DNA from: Myxococcales bacterium
GTDB lineage: Bacteria; Myxococcota_A; Polyangia; Palsa-1104
Direction of reading: 5' to 3'
Length of the DNA: 64,000 bases
Assembly: GCA_003170275.1 (NCBI GenBank)
Contig: PNAM01000079.1
Span: 1-64,000, forward strand
Notes under the pieces: generated by a model
What the model was told of the DNA's origin: nothing
Database searches by the model: none
What the model saw: only the letters and a program-made list of their open reading frames with translations
Translations under genes and position numbers: made by a program
Part shown: positions 27,210 through 36,586 of the stretch, piece by piece
Layout: the number at the start of each line of letters is the position of its first letter
Numbering within the stretch: the first letter of the stretch is position 1

Positions 27210-27734
27210 CTAGAACGCGTAGCGCGTGTAGAAGCGCTTGGGCGTGAACGGCGGGATCGGCAGCGCCTGCAGCGGAGGATGTCCCGTCGAGCGGCAATCG
27301 CGCCAATCGCTCAGCTTGCCGGTCGAGTAGAAGATCGACAGGTACTTCCAGTCCGACCCGCACCAATCGGCGAGCCACTGATCGCGATCGTGGATGCCCG
27401 CCTCGTGCAGCAGCGTCAGCCCGAGCCGCGACGCGTTGCGCTCGTACTCGTGTGCCTCTTCGATCACCTCGGGCGCCGCGCCCGGCCGTACGCGCGTGTC
27501 GATGGTGCGATAGCTGGCCACCGTGTTCCACTGCGTGGTGTGGCCGAACAGGTGCACCAGGACGAACAGCGACATCTCCAGATCGTTCGCGTAGTCGATG
27601 CCGATCTCCGCGCCGTCGAACGTGCCGGTATTGGGATCGAGCACGTCGCCGATGTAGACCCGCACGCCGTAGGACTCGATGCGCGAGCGCGCGCGGCGAA
27701 ACGAGTCCTTCAGCGCGGCGTCGACCTTCCCCAT
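27210..27734 (-). CDS. Conserved-looking hypothetical protein with HxxxH metal-site-like motif
   Basis: The protein (174 aa) contains VLVHLFGHTTQW (about 55-66), in which His-x-x-x-His matches a zincin motif except that the catalytic Glu is replaced by Leu. It is followed about 30 residues later by EEAHEYERNAS, as in ImmA/IrrE-type metallopeptidases. This suggests a metal-binding but non-proteolytic relative; that is inference. It has no signal peptide. It faces the ABC permease gene with a 6-base gap. Confidence 0.55.
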   Translation of the reverse strand: MGKVDAALKDSFRRARSRIESYGVRVYIGDVLDPNTGTFDGAEIGIDYANDLEMSLFVLVHLFGHTTQWNTVASYRTIDTRVRPGAAPEVIEEAHEYERNASRLGLTLLHEAGIHDRDQWLADWCGSDWKYLSIFYSTGKLSDWRDCRSTGHPPLQALPIPPFTPKRFYTRYAF

Positions 27735-27757
27735 GCGAAAAAGGATACCATGCGAGC

Positions 27758-28192
27758 GTGCGCGCGGCGCTGCTGCTCCTGGTGATCGCCGGCTCGTGCG
27801 CGAGCCAGCTCGGCGATCTGCCCGACGCCGACAAGACCTTCGCCGCCGGCGCCTGGCACCAGGCGATCACGCGCTACGACGCGGCCGCGCGCCGGCCCGA
27901 GCTCACGCCCGCCGAGCGCGTGCACGCGTGGACCAACGCCGGGCTGGCGTGCGAAAAGATCCACGCGCCCGAGGCCGCGCGCCTCAGGTACGAACACGCG
28001 ATCGATCCCGAGATCCCCACGGCGAGCGAAGCCGCGCTGTATTATCTGGCCGAGCTCATCAGGGACCGGGACTCGGCGCGCGCGCTCAACCTCTACTATC
28101 GCGCCGCGGCGAGCGCCGAGAAGAACCTCGCGCGCGAGTTCCCCTACCGCAACGCGACCGATCGGATCTTGCAGCTGTCGATGTCGCGCTAG
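27758..28192 (+). CDS. Small TPR-like lipoprotein
   Basis: The product (144 aa) starts at GTG 27758 with a short signal peptide and a lipobox-like AGSC. The mature part is helical with alanine/tyrosine periodicity (FAAGAWHQAITRYDAAA, WTNAGLACEKI, ALYYLAELIRDRDSARALNLYYRAA), consistent with two or three TPR units. It may assist an outer-membrane complex. Its TAG overlaps the stop of the convergent gene within CTAG at 28189-28192. Confidence 0.6.
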   Translation: MRAALLLLVIAGSCASQLGDLPDADKTFAAGAWHQAITRYDAAARRPELTPAERVHAWTNAGLACEKIHAPEAARLRYEHAIDPEIPTASEAALYYLAELIRDRDSARALNLYYRAAASAEKNLAREFPYRNATDRILQLSMSR

Positions 28193-29643
28193 GCGCTGAG
28201 CGCGCGGGCGGTGGGCGGATCGGCGGGCGCGGCGGCGGCGCGCTCCAGGTAATCGAGCGCCACGCACACCGAGCCCAGGTAGTCGCGCAGGCCCTGGAGC
28301 AGCGCCCGCCAGCGGGAGCGACCGTGGAACTGATGGTCGCGCAGCTCGGCGTACGCCTGCAGCGCGCCGGAGAGCTCCTCGTCCGCGCGCTGGCGTGACG
28401 CGCGCGCCCGGTCGAGCTCGGCGAACCCGGCCGACTGCTGGAGCCCGCGCTCGACCTGCATCTGCTCGAGCTCGATCTGCAACCACACCACGCGCGGATC
28501 GACGATCAGCTCGGGCATGCGGGCCAGCCCCTCGAGCAGGCCGGGCGCGAGCGGGCCGGGCACCGCGGGCTGTGTGTCCGCGAGCTGGCACTCCGCGTCG
28601 AGCACGTCGCAGATGCGGAAGCCGTCGAGGTATGGGCGTTTGGAAACGCCGGCCTCGCCGTCGAGGCTCTCCGCGCAGCCCGCCTTGACCAGCCGCAGCA
28701 GCATCGGCACCTGCGCGCGTGGCGGCAGTCGCTCGAGCTGATAGTCCTGTTCGAACAGCGCGTCCGCGCCGAGCGGCGGCGTCGACTGGAAGCCGAACGC
28801 GGCGACCAGCCACTCCAGCGTGCCGGTGACGAACCGGCCGCCCTCCCACCCGTGCACGCAGTCGGCCCGCGCCTCGAGCTCGACCAGCGGCAGCCACGGC
28901 GGGGTGACCTCGTCGGCCTCCAGCAGCTCGGCCGGCGCGGTCAGCTCGAACGTGTCGGGCACCTCGTCCTTCAGCACACCCCAGGCGTGACGCACCAGCT
29001 CGAGCTCGTCGAGCCGGTGCAGGAACACCACCACGCTGCCCGCCGGCGCGCCCGCGAGCACGTTCCGGATCGCCACCACGCTCGCGTCGCGATCGGGCGG
29101 CAGCGGCGCATCGTGCAGCGGCAGCGCGATCAGCCGCTCACCCACCCGAAACGGCCGGTGCGAATAGTCGTAGCTCGCGTCGCCCGCCTTCACCGCGCCA
29201 CGCGGACAAAGCGTGAAGTCGACGCCCCGCTCCTCCACGGTCGGCACCAGCCGCGGGTCGATCTCCCCCGCCGAGAACAGCACGCCGCGCCGGGTGGGCA
29301 GCGGCGCACCGAGCAGCCCGTGCACGCACTCCTCGTTGAGCCGCAGCTCGTCGGCCAGCTCGTCCGGCGAGAGCAGCGCGCTCGGCGCCCGATGCGCCGG
29401 CGTGTAGAGCGGCCGCACGTGACCCTGCGCATAGCCGCGCTGCAGCTCGGCGAAGGTGTCCGGGAGATCTCGATGGAGCTGATGGGCCAGCTCATTCGAG
29501 ATCGCCAGGCTCACCGGCGCCGAGAGCGCCTCGGCCACTGCGACCAGCCGGCCGAGCGCGCTGGCCGGCAGCCGCCGCGCGCTCATGGGCTCGTGCGCTG
29601 AGAACGCCAGCACCACGCGGACCCGTCGACTGGGCGACTTCAT
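28189..29643 (-). CDS. GH57-like glycoside hydrolase domain protein
   Basis: The protein (484 aa) resembles family GH57 or polysaccharide-deacetylase-type barrels. It has a first strand RVVLAFSAHEPM, a QLHRDLPDTFAELQRGYAQGHVRPLYTPAHRAP helix-strand unit, and FSAGEIDPRLVPTVEERGVDFTLCPRGA. The C-terminal 150 residues are helical (ELEQMQVERGLQQSAGFAELDRARA). I could not identify both catalytic acids with confidence. ATG 29643 gives a start just before the first strand. It lies directly after the YjzC-like gene. Confidence 0.5.
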   Translation of the reverse strand: MKSPSRRVRVVLAFSAHEPMSARRLPASALGRLVAVAEALSAPVSLAISNELAHQLHRDLPDTFAELQRGYAQGHVRPLYTPAHRAPSALLSPDELADELRLNEECVHGLLGAPLPTRRGVLFSAGEIDPRLVPTVEERGVDFTLCPRGAVKAGDASYDYSHRPFRVGERLIALPLHDAPLPPDRDASVVAIRNVLAGAPAGSVVVFLHRLDELELVRHAWGVLKDEVPDTFELTAPAELLEADEVTPPWLPLVELEARADCVHGWEGGRFVTGTLEWLVAAFGFQSTPPLGADALFEQDYQLERLPPRAQVPMLLRLVKAGCAESLDGEAGVSKRPYLDGFRICDVLDAECQLADTQPAVPGPLAPGLLEGLARMPELIVDPRVVWLQIELEQMQVERGLQQSAGFAELDRARASRQRADEELSGALQAYAELRDHQFHGRSRWRALLQGLRDYLGSVCVALDYLERAAAAPADPPTARALSA

Positions 29644-29644
29644 C

Positions 29645-29827
29645 TTAAAAGAACTTTTCTTCACGCGAGCGGTGAACCATGGTCCACGCTCCGGTCTCGC
29701 AATGCTGGCGCGGGAACACGCGCCCCGAGACACCGAAGAACTCGTGCGCACCGCACGAGCAGCGATAGACCCCGTAGTGCGTGATGATCGAACCGGGCGT
29801 GAACGGACCGGACAGGTTGGTCGACAT
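29645..29827 (-). CDS. YjzC-like 60-residue protein
   Basis: This small gene (60 aa) has a strong AGGAGG ribosome site 7 bases upstream. The pattern is PGSIITHYGVYRCSCG (12-27), an aromatic turn, FPRQHCETGAW and a C-terminal WTMVHR. It follows the YjzC-type layout of a gain-of-signal segment (P-G-x-x-x-x-x-G-x-Y) and a Cys/His knuckle, with Cys23, Cys25, His43 and Cys44 as candidate metal ligands. It has no signal peptide. It sits between the NtrC-type regulator and the GH57-like gene and is likely co-transcribed. Confidence 0.65.
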   Translation of the reverse strand: MSTNLSGPFTPGSIITHYGVYRCSCGAHEFFGVSGRVFPRQHCETGAWTMVHRSREEKFF

Positions 29828-29871
29828 CTGGCAGCCTCCTCGCGCAGGGGAGATTGCGAATTGCGTGCCGA

Positions 29872-31278
<1,407 letters not shown>

Positions 31279-31316
31279 GTGGTAGTTGTCGGCCCCAGAC
31301 CGCGGTGCGCAAGATG

Positions 31317-32720
31317 CTACCGACGGCCGCCGCCGCGGCCACCCGAGGGAGCGCTCGGCCTGCTGGACGAGCTGGTCGAAGGCCGCGAGTAGCTTTGCGC
31401 AGGGGCGCTATAGCTAGGCGCCGAGTAGGTCGGGTGGTAGCTCTGCGCCGGCGCGGAGTAGCTAGGCGCGGAGTAGGTCGAGCGGTAGCTCGGGGCCGGC
31501 GCATAGTGATAGGTCGTCGGCTGCGCCGGATGGTAGTAGGTCGGCGCCGGGCGATATTGCTGCGCGGGTGCGTACGCCGCGGGCGGCGCGTACTGGGCCG
31601 GCGGCGCGTAGCTGCGCGGCGCCGTGCTCGGGTGGTAGGAGGCCGGCGGCGCATAGCCCGGGTGCGGCTGATACACCGGCCGGTTGTAGATCGGCTGCGG
31701 CGTGTACGGATGCTGCGGGCCGATCGGGATCGAGGTGCGCGGATAGCTCGGCAGCTGCGCGCGCTGCACGCCCGCCTGTACCCACGGACGCGCCTCGAGC
31801 GGAACCCCCGCGTGCGGCACGATGTTGATGCGCGGCAGCGATTGCGGCGCGACCGTTCGCAACGTGACCGGCGTCGAGATCCCCACACCGGCGCCGACGG
31901 CGATGCCAGTCGGGCCCGCGTTGACGTGCACGGTGGCGTTGCCGATCGAGACCGAGCGCAGGTTCGAGATCACCGACGTGCGCGCGATGATCTGCGGCAC
32001 GGTCTGCGCCGGCAGCAGGCTCGGATGCGCCAGGCCGAGCTGCCCAGCGACGGTGAAGCGCCATGGCGAGCGCACGCCGAGCGGCGGGCCGATGGTCACA
32101 CCGCGCGGCGGCAACGGCGCCCAACCGACGTAGCCGCCACCCGACCGCCAAGAAACCCAGCCCGGGCCCCACACGGTTCCGGGGAGCCAGCACCAGCCGT
32201 AGCCTGCGCAGCTGGTCCAGCGACCGTAGTGGAACGGGCCCCAGCCCCAATCCCAATCCGAGGCCCAGGTCCATCCGTACTCGCTCAGCACCCAGTGACC
32301 GTTCGAGGCGTATGGCTGAAAATCATTTCCCACCACCGACTCCGACGGAACCCACACATGGCCGTAGTCCGGGTCCTCGACCCACCGGCCGTACGGATCG
32401 AGCGCGCCCTGAAACTGTTGGTACGCGTTCGGATCGTAGCCGTCGTCGTAGTTGGCGGCGGCGGCGTTGTCGGTGCTGATGTCGTACTCGGCGTCGTAGC
32501 CGTCGATGTCCGGATCGGTGTCCCCGTTGGGATCGTAGCCCGGCCGCGGCTGCTGCGGCTGCAGCGCATAAGGGTCGTAGGGCGCCGGACGCGCATACGG
32601 GGGCGCCTGCGCCGGCGGCGGCGATTGCGGCTGGTCGTACGTCGGATACGGCTGGGCGCTCGCGGGCAACGCCAGCGCGCCGAGCAACCCGAATACCGCC
32701 GCAACCGTGAGGGTCTTCAT
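31317..32720 (-). CDS. Secreted DUF6600-type protein with Tyr/Pro/Ser-rich repeat tail
   Basis: The 467-aa protein has a signal peptide (cleavage after ASA) and an acidic Pro/Asp/Tyr linker. The Trp/Gly-rich DUF6600-type region (about 110-215) has GRWVEDPDYGHVWVP, WTWASDWDWGWGPFHYGRW and GWAPLPP. A beta-rich segment follows, then a low-complexity tail of Tyr, Pro, Ala and Ser with two 16-residue near-identical units (415-428 and 431-444, unit TYSAPSYSAPAQSY). The tail resembles mussel or spore-coat adhesive proteins. Function is unknown; a cell-surface or matrix role is inferred. Confidence 0.72.
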   Translation of the reverse strand: MKTLTVAAVFGLLGALALPASAQPYPTYDQPQSPPPAQAPPYARPAPYDPYALQPQQPRPGYDPNGDTDPDIDGYDAEYDISTDNAAAANYDDGYDPNAYQQFQGALDPYGRWVEDPDYGHVWVPSESVVGNDFQPYASNGHWVLSEYGWTWASDWDWGWGPFHYGRWTSCAGYGWCWLPGTVWGPGWVSWRSGGGYVGWAPLPPRGVTIGPPLGVRSPWRFTVAGQLGLAHPSLLPAQTVPQIIARTSVISNLRSVSIGNATVHVNAGPTGIAVGAGVGISTPVTLRTVAPQSLPRINIVPHAGVPLEARPWVQAGVQRAQLPSYPRTSIPIGPQHPYTPQPIYNRPVYQPHPGYAPPASYHPSTAPRSYAPPAQYAPPAAYAPAQQYRPAPTYYHPAQPTTYHYAPAPSYRSTYSAPSYSAPAQSYHPTYSAPSYSAPAQSYSRPSTSSSSRPSAPSGGRGGGRR

Positions 32721-32940
32721 GACTCGCCTTTCGTTAACGCGTCGCGCCAGGGAATCGGTCTCGTTCTGCACAGTGGTACGCGCGAGTGTCACCCTTTATT
32801 CATGATAATACTGATCGACCGGCACCGTCGAAGATCACGCTTGCCATAGGCGTTCCGCGCGCTTATCGTTGTAGCGTTGGTCACGGTCGACGTGTCCTAC
32901 CGTCTAAAACCCGCAGAAAAAGGAGCGCTAGCAAAGTCGT
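32721..32940. other. Long divergent intergenic region upstream of the RRM gene
   Basis: This 220-base gap is the longest spacer in the window. On the minus side it gives AAAGGCGAG upstream of the DUF6600 gene. On the plus side there is a GATAAT-containing AT-rich patch near 32805 and a ribosome site AAAGGAG about 15 bases before ATG 32941. RRM genes of this type often have long leaders, but I see no specific structured RNA. Confidence 0.4.
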
Positions 32941-33474
32941 ATGGGTACCAAGCTGTTCGTCGGCAATTTGTCGTATTCGATCACGGAGCAAGAGCTACGA
33001 GAGGCATTCGCCCAGTCCGGTCGGACGGTCCAGAGCGTTCGGATCGCGCTGGATCGTGAGACGCAGCGGCCCCGCGGCTTCGCCTTCATCGAGGTGAAGG
33101 ACGACGGGGAGGCCGACTCTGCCATCAAGGAGTGGAACGGTCAGATGCTCTCCGGACGCAGCGTCTTCGTCGAGAAGGCGCAAGAGCGCGTCCCAGGAGC
33201 GCCGCGACCGGCTCCCCGTCCCCGCCCGTTCGGCGGACCGGGCGGAGCGCCGGGTGGACCGCCGCGAGGCCCCGGTGGTCCGGGTGGCTTCCGCAGTGGA
33301 CCGCCGCGCGATCGCTTCCCGATGGCGTCTGCCGAAACCAACAAGGAAGAGCAGCGCCGCCGCCAGGCTCGCCCCGAAACCAAGAAGGACTACAAGAAGA
33401 AGCCTGGCGAAGGCCGCCCGAAAGCAGAAGATCGCGAGCGCGGCAAGTGGCGGTGGGACGGCAGCGACGACTAG
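32941..33474 (+). CDS. RRM-domain RNA-binding protein with RGG/basic tail
   Basis: The protein (177 aa) has one RNA-recognition motif (about 3-80) with RNP2 LFVGNLSYS and RNP1 RGFAFIEV. A Pro/Gly/Arg-rich tail (about 90-120) and a Lys/Arg/Glu tail follow. Bacterial RRM proteins bind single-stranded RNA, often as cold- or growth-related chaperones. The gene has its own long leader and is not in an operon. Confidence 0.9.
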   Translation: MGTKLFVGNLSYSITEQELREAFAQSGRTVQSVRIALDRETQRPRGFAFIEVKDDGEADSAIKEWNGQMLSGRSVFVEKAQERVPGAPRPAPRPRPFGGPGGAPGGPPRGPGGPGGFRSGPPRDRFPMASAETNKEEQRRRQARPETKKDYKKKPGEGRPKAEDRERGKWRWDGSDD

Positions 33475-33575
33475 GCCGACTCCGCACCCGCCTCAGCACC
33501 CCGACCCGTAGATCTGTTTTCCCCAGCGTCGCGCCAGCGACGACGAGCACGCTCGTGCCCATCCGGAAAAGAAAA

Positions 33576-33615
33576 CGGAGACGGCTCTGGGCACCCGGCA
33601 CCCGAACCGTCTCCG
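33576..33615 (-). terminator. Intrinsic terminator for the Lys/Ala-rich protein gene
   Basis: A 9-base stem (CGGAGACGG at 33576-33584 with CCGTCTCCG at 33607-33615) encloses a GC-rich 22-base loop. Read on the minus strand it is followed by a T-rich run (TTTTCTTTT). It sits in the 163-base gap between the RRM gene and the convergent 33638-33898 gene, the only convergent pair in the window with room for one. Confidence 0.7.
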
Positions 33616-33637
33616 CTGAAACGACAGCCGGTCGTGC

Positions 33638-33898
33638 TTACTTCGCGGGCGCGCCTTCCGCCGGCGCGGCCTCGGTCTTCTCGACCTTCTTGGTGCCCTT
33701 CTTCTTCTTCATCGGCTTCTCGGCGGGCTTCGCGTCCGCGGCGCCCTCGACCGGCTTCGCGTCCGCGGCGGGCTTGGCGTCGGCGGCCTTGTCACCGGCG
33801 ACGGCGGTGTTCTTCGCCACGGTGGTGTGGCTCTTGGCGAAGGCGGGCGCGGCCACGAACAGCGCGGACAGAGCGAGTGCAGTCAGCATGCGAGTCAT
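33638..33898 (-). CDS. Small secreted Lys/Ala-rich protein
   Basis: The product (86 aa) starts at ATG 33898 after a good ribosome site (AGGAGATCAC). It has a signal peptide cleaved after AFA, then a low-complexity tail of Ala, Lys, Asp, Pro and Glu with repeated DAKPA-like units and a KKKKGTKK cluster. It is probably periplasmic and disordered. Function is unknown. Confidence 0.65.
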   Translation of the reverse strand: MTRMLTALALSALFVAAPAFAKSHTTVAKNTAVAGDKAADAKPAADAKPVEGAADAKPAEKPMKKKKGTKKVEKTEAAPAEGAPAK

Positions 33899-34115
33899 GT
33901 GTGATCTCCTTTGTGGGTCGTTTGTTCGTCTTGCGAACTGAGCCCTGCCTTTTGCAGCCGTCGTGCCGTTCGGGGAAGTGGGCGGCGCGCGCCGAGATCG
34001 GGTTTTATTCAAACGATTTCGCACGTTTTCGCGAGAGGACTGAGGCGTTTGTGCTGTGCGGTTGAGGCGTCCGTGCGCGTTTGGAATCCGGGCGGCTCGT
34101 GCTACTTTTCAGCGT

Positions 34116-34436
34116 ATGAAGATCTCGACCTTGGCCTTCGCTTCGCTCCTGCTCGCCGCCGCGTGCGATCAGTCGAAGTCGCCCGCCGTCATCGCACCCG
34201 CGCAAGCAGTCGTCGCAGCGCCCTCGCCCGTCGCAGCCGCCGCGCAGCCGATGGCCGCCGGCGACCCGGCGCCGATCGCCGTCGGCACCAAGCTGAAGTG
34301 CCCGGTCTCCGGTGAAGACTTCACCGTCAAGGACTCCACCAGGCAGGTGGTCTACAACGGCAAGCGCTACGCGTTCTGCTGCTCCGACTGCCAGCCCGAG
34401 TTCGCCAAGAACCCGGCCAAGTACGCCGCCAAGTAA
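34116..34436 (+). CDS. YHS-domain lipoprotein (metal-binding)
   Basis: The product (106 aa) has a signal peptide and lipobox AAAC. A Pro/Ala linker is followed by a YHS/TRASH-like zinc-knuckle domain: KCPVSGEDF, YNGKRYAFCCSDC and FAKNPAKY. Such domains bind soft metals such as copper and occur in metal-handling secretory proteins. No obvious Shine-Dalgarno sequence precedes the start. Confidence 0.82.
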   Translation: MKISTLAFASLLLAAACDQSKSPAVIAPAQAVVAAPSPVAAAAQPMAAGDPAPIAVGTKLKCPVSGEDFTVKDSTRQVVYNGKRYAFCCSDCQPEFAKNPAKYAAK

Positions 34437-34440
34437 TCGC

Positions 34441-35148
34441 TCAAACGACCGTGTCGTGCACCCGCTCGACGTCGGCCGGGTGCTCGTCGATGCCGAGTTG
34501 GCGATGGATGAAGCCGTGCATCGCGTAGATGACCGGCGTGAGCCCGATCGCCAGCATCACCTTCACCACGTAGCTCGTGACCGCGGTCTGCTTTAGCTGC
34601 GCAGGCGTGAGCTTGCCCCAAAAAGCGAGATAGGTGACCAGCAGCGTGTCGATCAGCTGCGAGATCAGCGTCGAGCCCGTCGAGCGTAGCCAGATGTGGC
34701 GCGATTGGGTCAGCCGCTTGGCGAACTGGAAGATGCCGATGTCGACCAGCTGGCCGACGAGATACGCGATCAGGGAGGCGACGAAGATGCGGTTGGCGTT
34801 GCCGAACACGTTGTCGAAGGTGTCCTGCCCGATGGGCGAGAACGGCGCGGCGGGAATGCGGCGCGCGGCGAAGATCACCAGGAACGCGAAGATCGCCATG
34901 AAGAACCCGAGGAACGTCACGAAGCGCGCGCCCTCCGAGCCGTAGAACTCGTTGATCACGTCGGTGAGCAGAAAGGTGATCGGGAACCAGATCGCGCCCA
35001 CCGAGAGCGTCGCGTGCACGGTGGTGAACCCGAGCGGGATGTCGAGGGTGAACAGCTTCGAACCGATCGTGTCGCCGATCAGCAGCGCGGTGAGAAACAC
35101 CCCGCACAGATAGAGGTACAGCTTGGTGCGCCGATCGAGCCCGAGCAT
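34441..35148 (-). CDS. yhhQ: Queuosine precursor transporter (YhhQ/VUT family)
   Basis: The membrane protein (235 aa) has six predicted helices and the family motifs TLSVGAIWFPITFLLTDVINEFYG and the FANxxFG-like VFGNANRIFVASLIAYLVGQ. It imports a queuosine precursor such as preQ0 or preQ1. A queC homologue lies 18 kb away, so the cell probably both makes and salvages the precursor. Ends 4 bases from the convergent YHS gene. Confidence 0.88.
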   Translation of the reverse strand: MLGLDRRTKLYLYLCGVFLTALLIGDTIGSKLFTLDIPLGFTTVHATLSVGAIWFPITFLLTDVINEFYGSEGARFVTFLGFFMAIFAFLVIFAARRIPAAPFSPIGQDTFDNVFGNANRIFVASLIAYLVGQLVDIGIFQFAKRLTQSRHIWLRSTGSTLISQLIDTLLVTYLAFWGKLTPAQLKQTAVTSYVVKVMLAIGLTPVIYAMHGFIHRQLGIDEHPADVERVHDTVV

Positions 35149-35191
35149 GCGCGCACGTTACTTCATCCTGCGCGCGGCGCGAAGCGCGATG

Positions 35192-35482
35192 CTAGACGGA
35201 GCTGATGTGCGCGTCGTCGGGGAGGTTGCCGGCCTCGCGCGTGCGTCGCGGCGCGCCTGGACCGTGCGAGGAGTGGCCGCCGGTTCGGCGGGCCTCGAGG
35301 TCCTTCAGGCGGCGGTATGCGCTCGACTCGAGGTCACGGCCGAGGCGCGCGACGAAACGCAGGAAGCTGGCCAGGACCGAGATCCCGCCGAAGATCGAAT
35401 TGCGGGTCGTAGCGCCCCCCGCTTCCGGCGCGCCCGACGGGTTGGCAGACTCTTTCGAGAAGTAGATGTGTGAGCGATCCAT
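35192..35482 (-). CDS. Small hypothetical protein downstream of the dGTPase gene
   Basis: The product (96 aa) has one hydrophobic patch (FGGISVLASFLRFVARLG, about 30-47) followed by a basic Arg/Gly tail. It starts 20 bases after the dgt stop on the same strand, with a weak ribosome site (GTTGAGGG). I recognise no family. It could be a small membrane-associated or peripheral protein, or a chance frame. Confidence 0.4.
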   Translation of the reverse strand: MDRSHIYFSKESANPSGAPEAGGATTRNSIFGGISVLASFLRFVARLGRDLESSAYRRLKDLEARRTGGHSSHGPGAPRRTREAGNLPDDAHISSV

Positions 35483-35502
35483 GCCCTCAACGATAGGTCG
35501 GT

Positions 35503-36549
35503 CTAGTAGACCGTCCAGGGCCGGGGCAGCCGAACCTCCTGGTACAGGCGCATGGCGTAACGATCGGTCATCCCGCACAGAAAGTCGCCCACCGCACGGT
35601 CCAGCCCTTCGTCCTCGCGCGTCGCCTTGGGCCAGTGGCGCGCCTTGAACTCGTCGGCGTGCTCGTGAAAGTGCAGCCACAACTCTTCGAGGATGCGCTG
35701 CGCCTTGGAAAACTCCTCGCGGATGCCCTTCGACTCGTACACCCGCTCGTAGAGAAAATCGCGCAGCGCATAGAGAGCCTCGAGCACCGGGTCGCTCATG
35801 CGGATCATGCGCTTCTCTTCGAAACGCGAGCTCTCGACCAGGTCGCGGACCATGGTCTCGATGCGCTTCGAATGCGACGTCCCGAGCCTGGTCTTCACCT
35901 GGTCGGGCAGCTCGGCCTCGGTCGTCAGGCCGGCGCGGACCGCGTCGTCGAAATCGTGGTTCACGTAGGCAGCGATGTCGGCGATGCGCACGATTTGCCC
36001 CTCGAGCGTCATCGCGGTGAGGTTCGGGTTGTCGCTGAAGATCGCGCCCTTGCCCTTGGAGTGCTTGAGGATCCCGTCGCGCACTTCGAAGGTCAGGTTC
36101 AGCCCCAACCCGTCGCGCTCGAGCTGATCGACCACGCGTAGCGACTGTTTGACGTGATGGAATCCATCGGGCATCAGGCGCGCCAGCACCTTCTCGCCCG
36201 CGTGCCCGAACGGCGTGTGGCCGAGGTCGTGGCCCATCACGATCGCCTCGGTGAGATCTTCGTTGAGCGCCAGGAAGCGGGTCACCGAGCGCGCGAACTG
36301 CGCCACCTCGAGCGTGTGCGTGATGCGCGTGCGGTAGTGATCTCCCTCGGGCGCTAGGAACACCTGCGTCTTTCCGGCCAACCGGCGAAACGACTTGCAG
36401 TGGATGATCTTGTCGCGATCGTGCTCGAAGGCCGGCCGCAGATCGTCCTCTGCCTCGGGCCGCCCACGCCCCTTCGACGCAGTGGAAAACATCGCGTACG
36501 GGCTGAGCGTCGCGCGCTCGTTCTGTTCGAGTCTTTCTCTGATGTTCAC
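35503..36549 (-). CDS. dgt: Deoxyguanosinetriphosphate triphosphohydrolase-like protein
   Basis: The enzyme (348 aa) of the HD superfamily hydrolyses dNTPs to nucleoside and triphosphate. Metal-binding HD motifs are visible: IIHCKSFRRLAGKTQVF, HxxRx in YRTRITHTLEVAQ and GHDLGHTPFGHAGE (near 108-121), with the final Asp in NHDFDD. The length fits the dGTPase type-2 family. Confidence 0.9.
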   Translation of the reverse strand: MNIRERLEQNERATLSPYAMFSTASKGRGRPEAEDDLRPAFEHDRDKIIHCKSFRRLAGKTQVFLAPEGDHYRTRITHTLEVAQFARSVTRFLALNEDLTEAIVMGHDLGHTPFGHAGEKVLARLMPDGFHHVKQSLRVVDQLERDGLGLNLTFEVRDGILKHSKGKGAIFSDNPNLTAMTLEGQIVRIADIAAYVNHDFDDAVRAGLTTEAELPDQVKTRLGTSHSKRIETMVRDLVESSRFEEKRMIRMSDPVLEALYALRDFLYERVYESKGIREEFSKAQRILEELWLHFHEHADEFKARHWPKATREDEGLDRAVGDFLCGMTDRYAMRLYQEVRLPRPWTVY

Positions 36550-36586
36550 GCCCAGAGCCTAGCGCGCGGGTATGACATTTGGCGAA

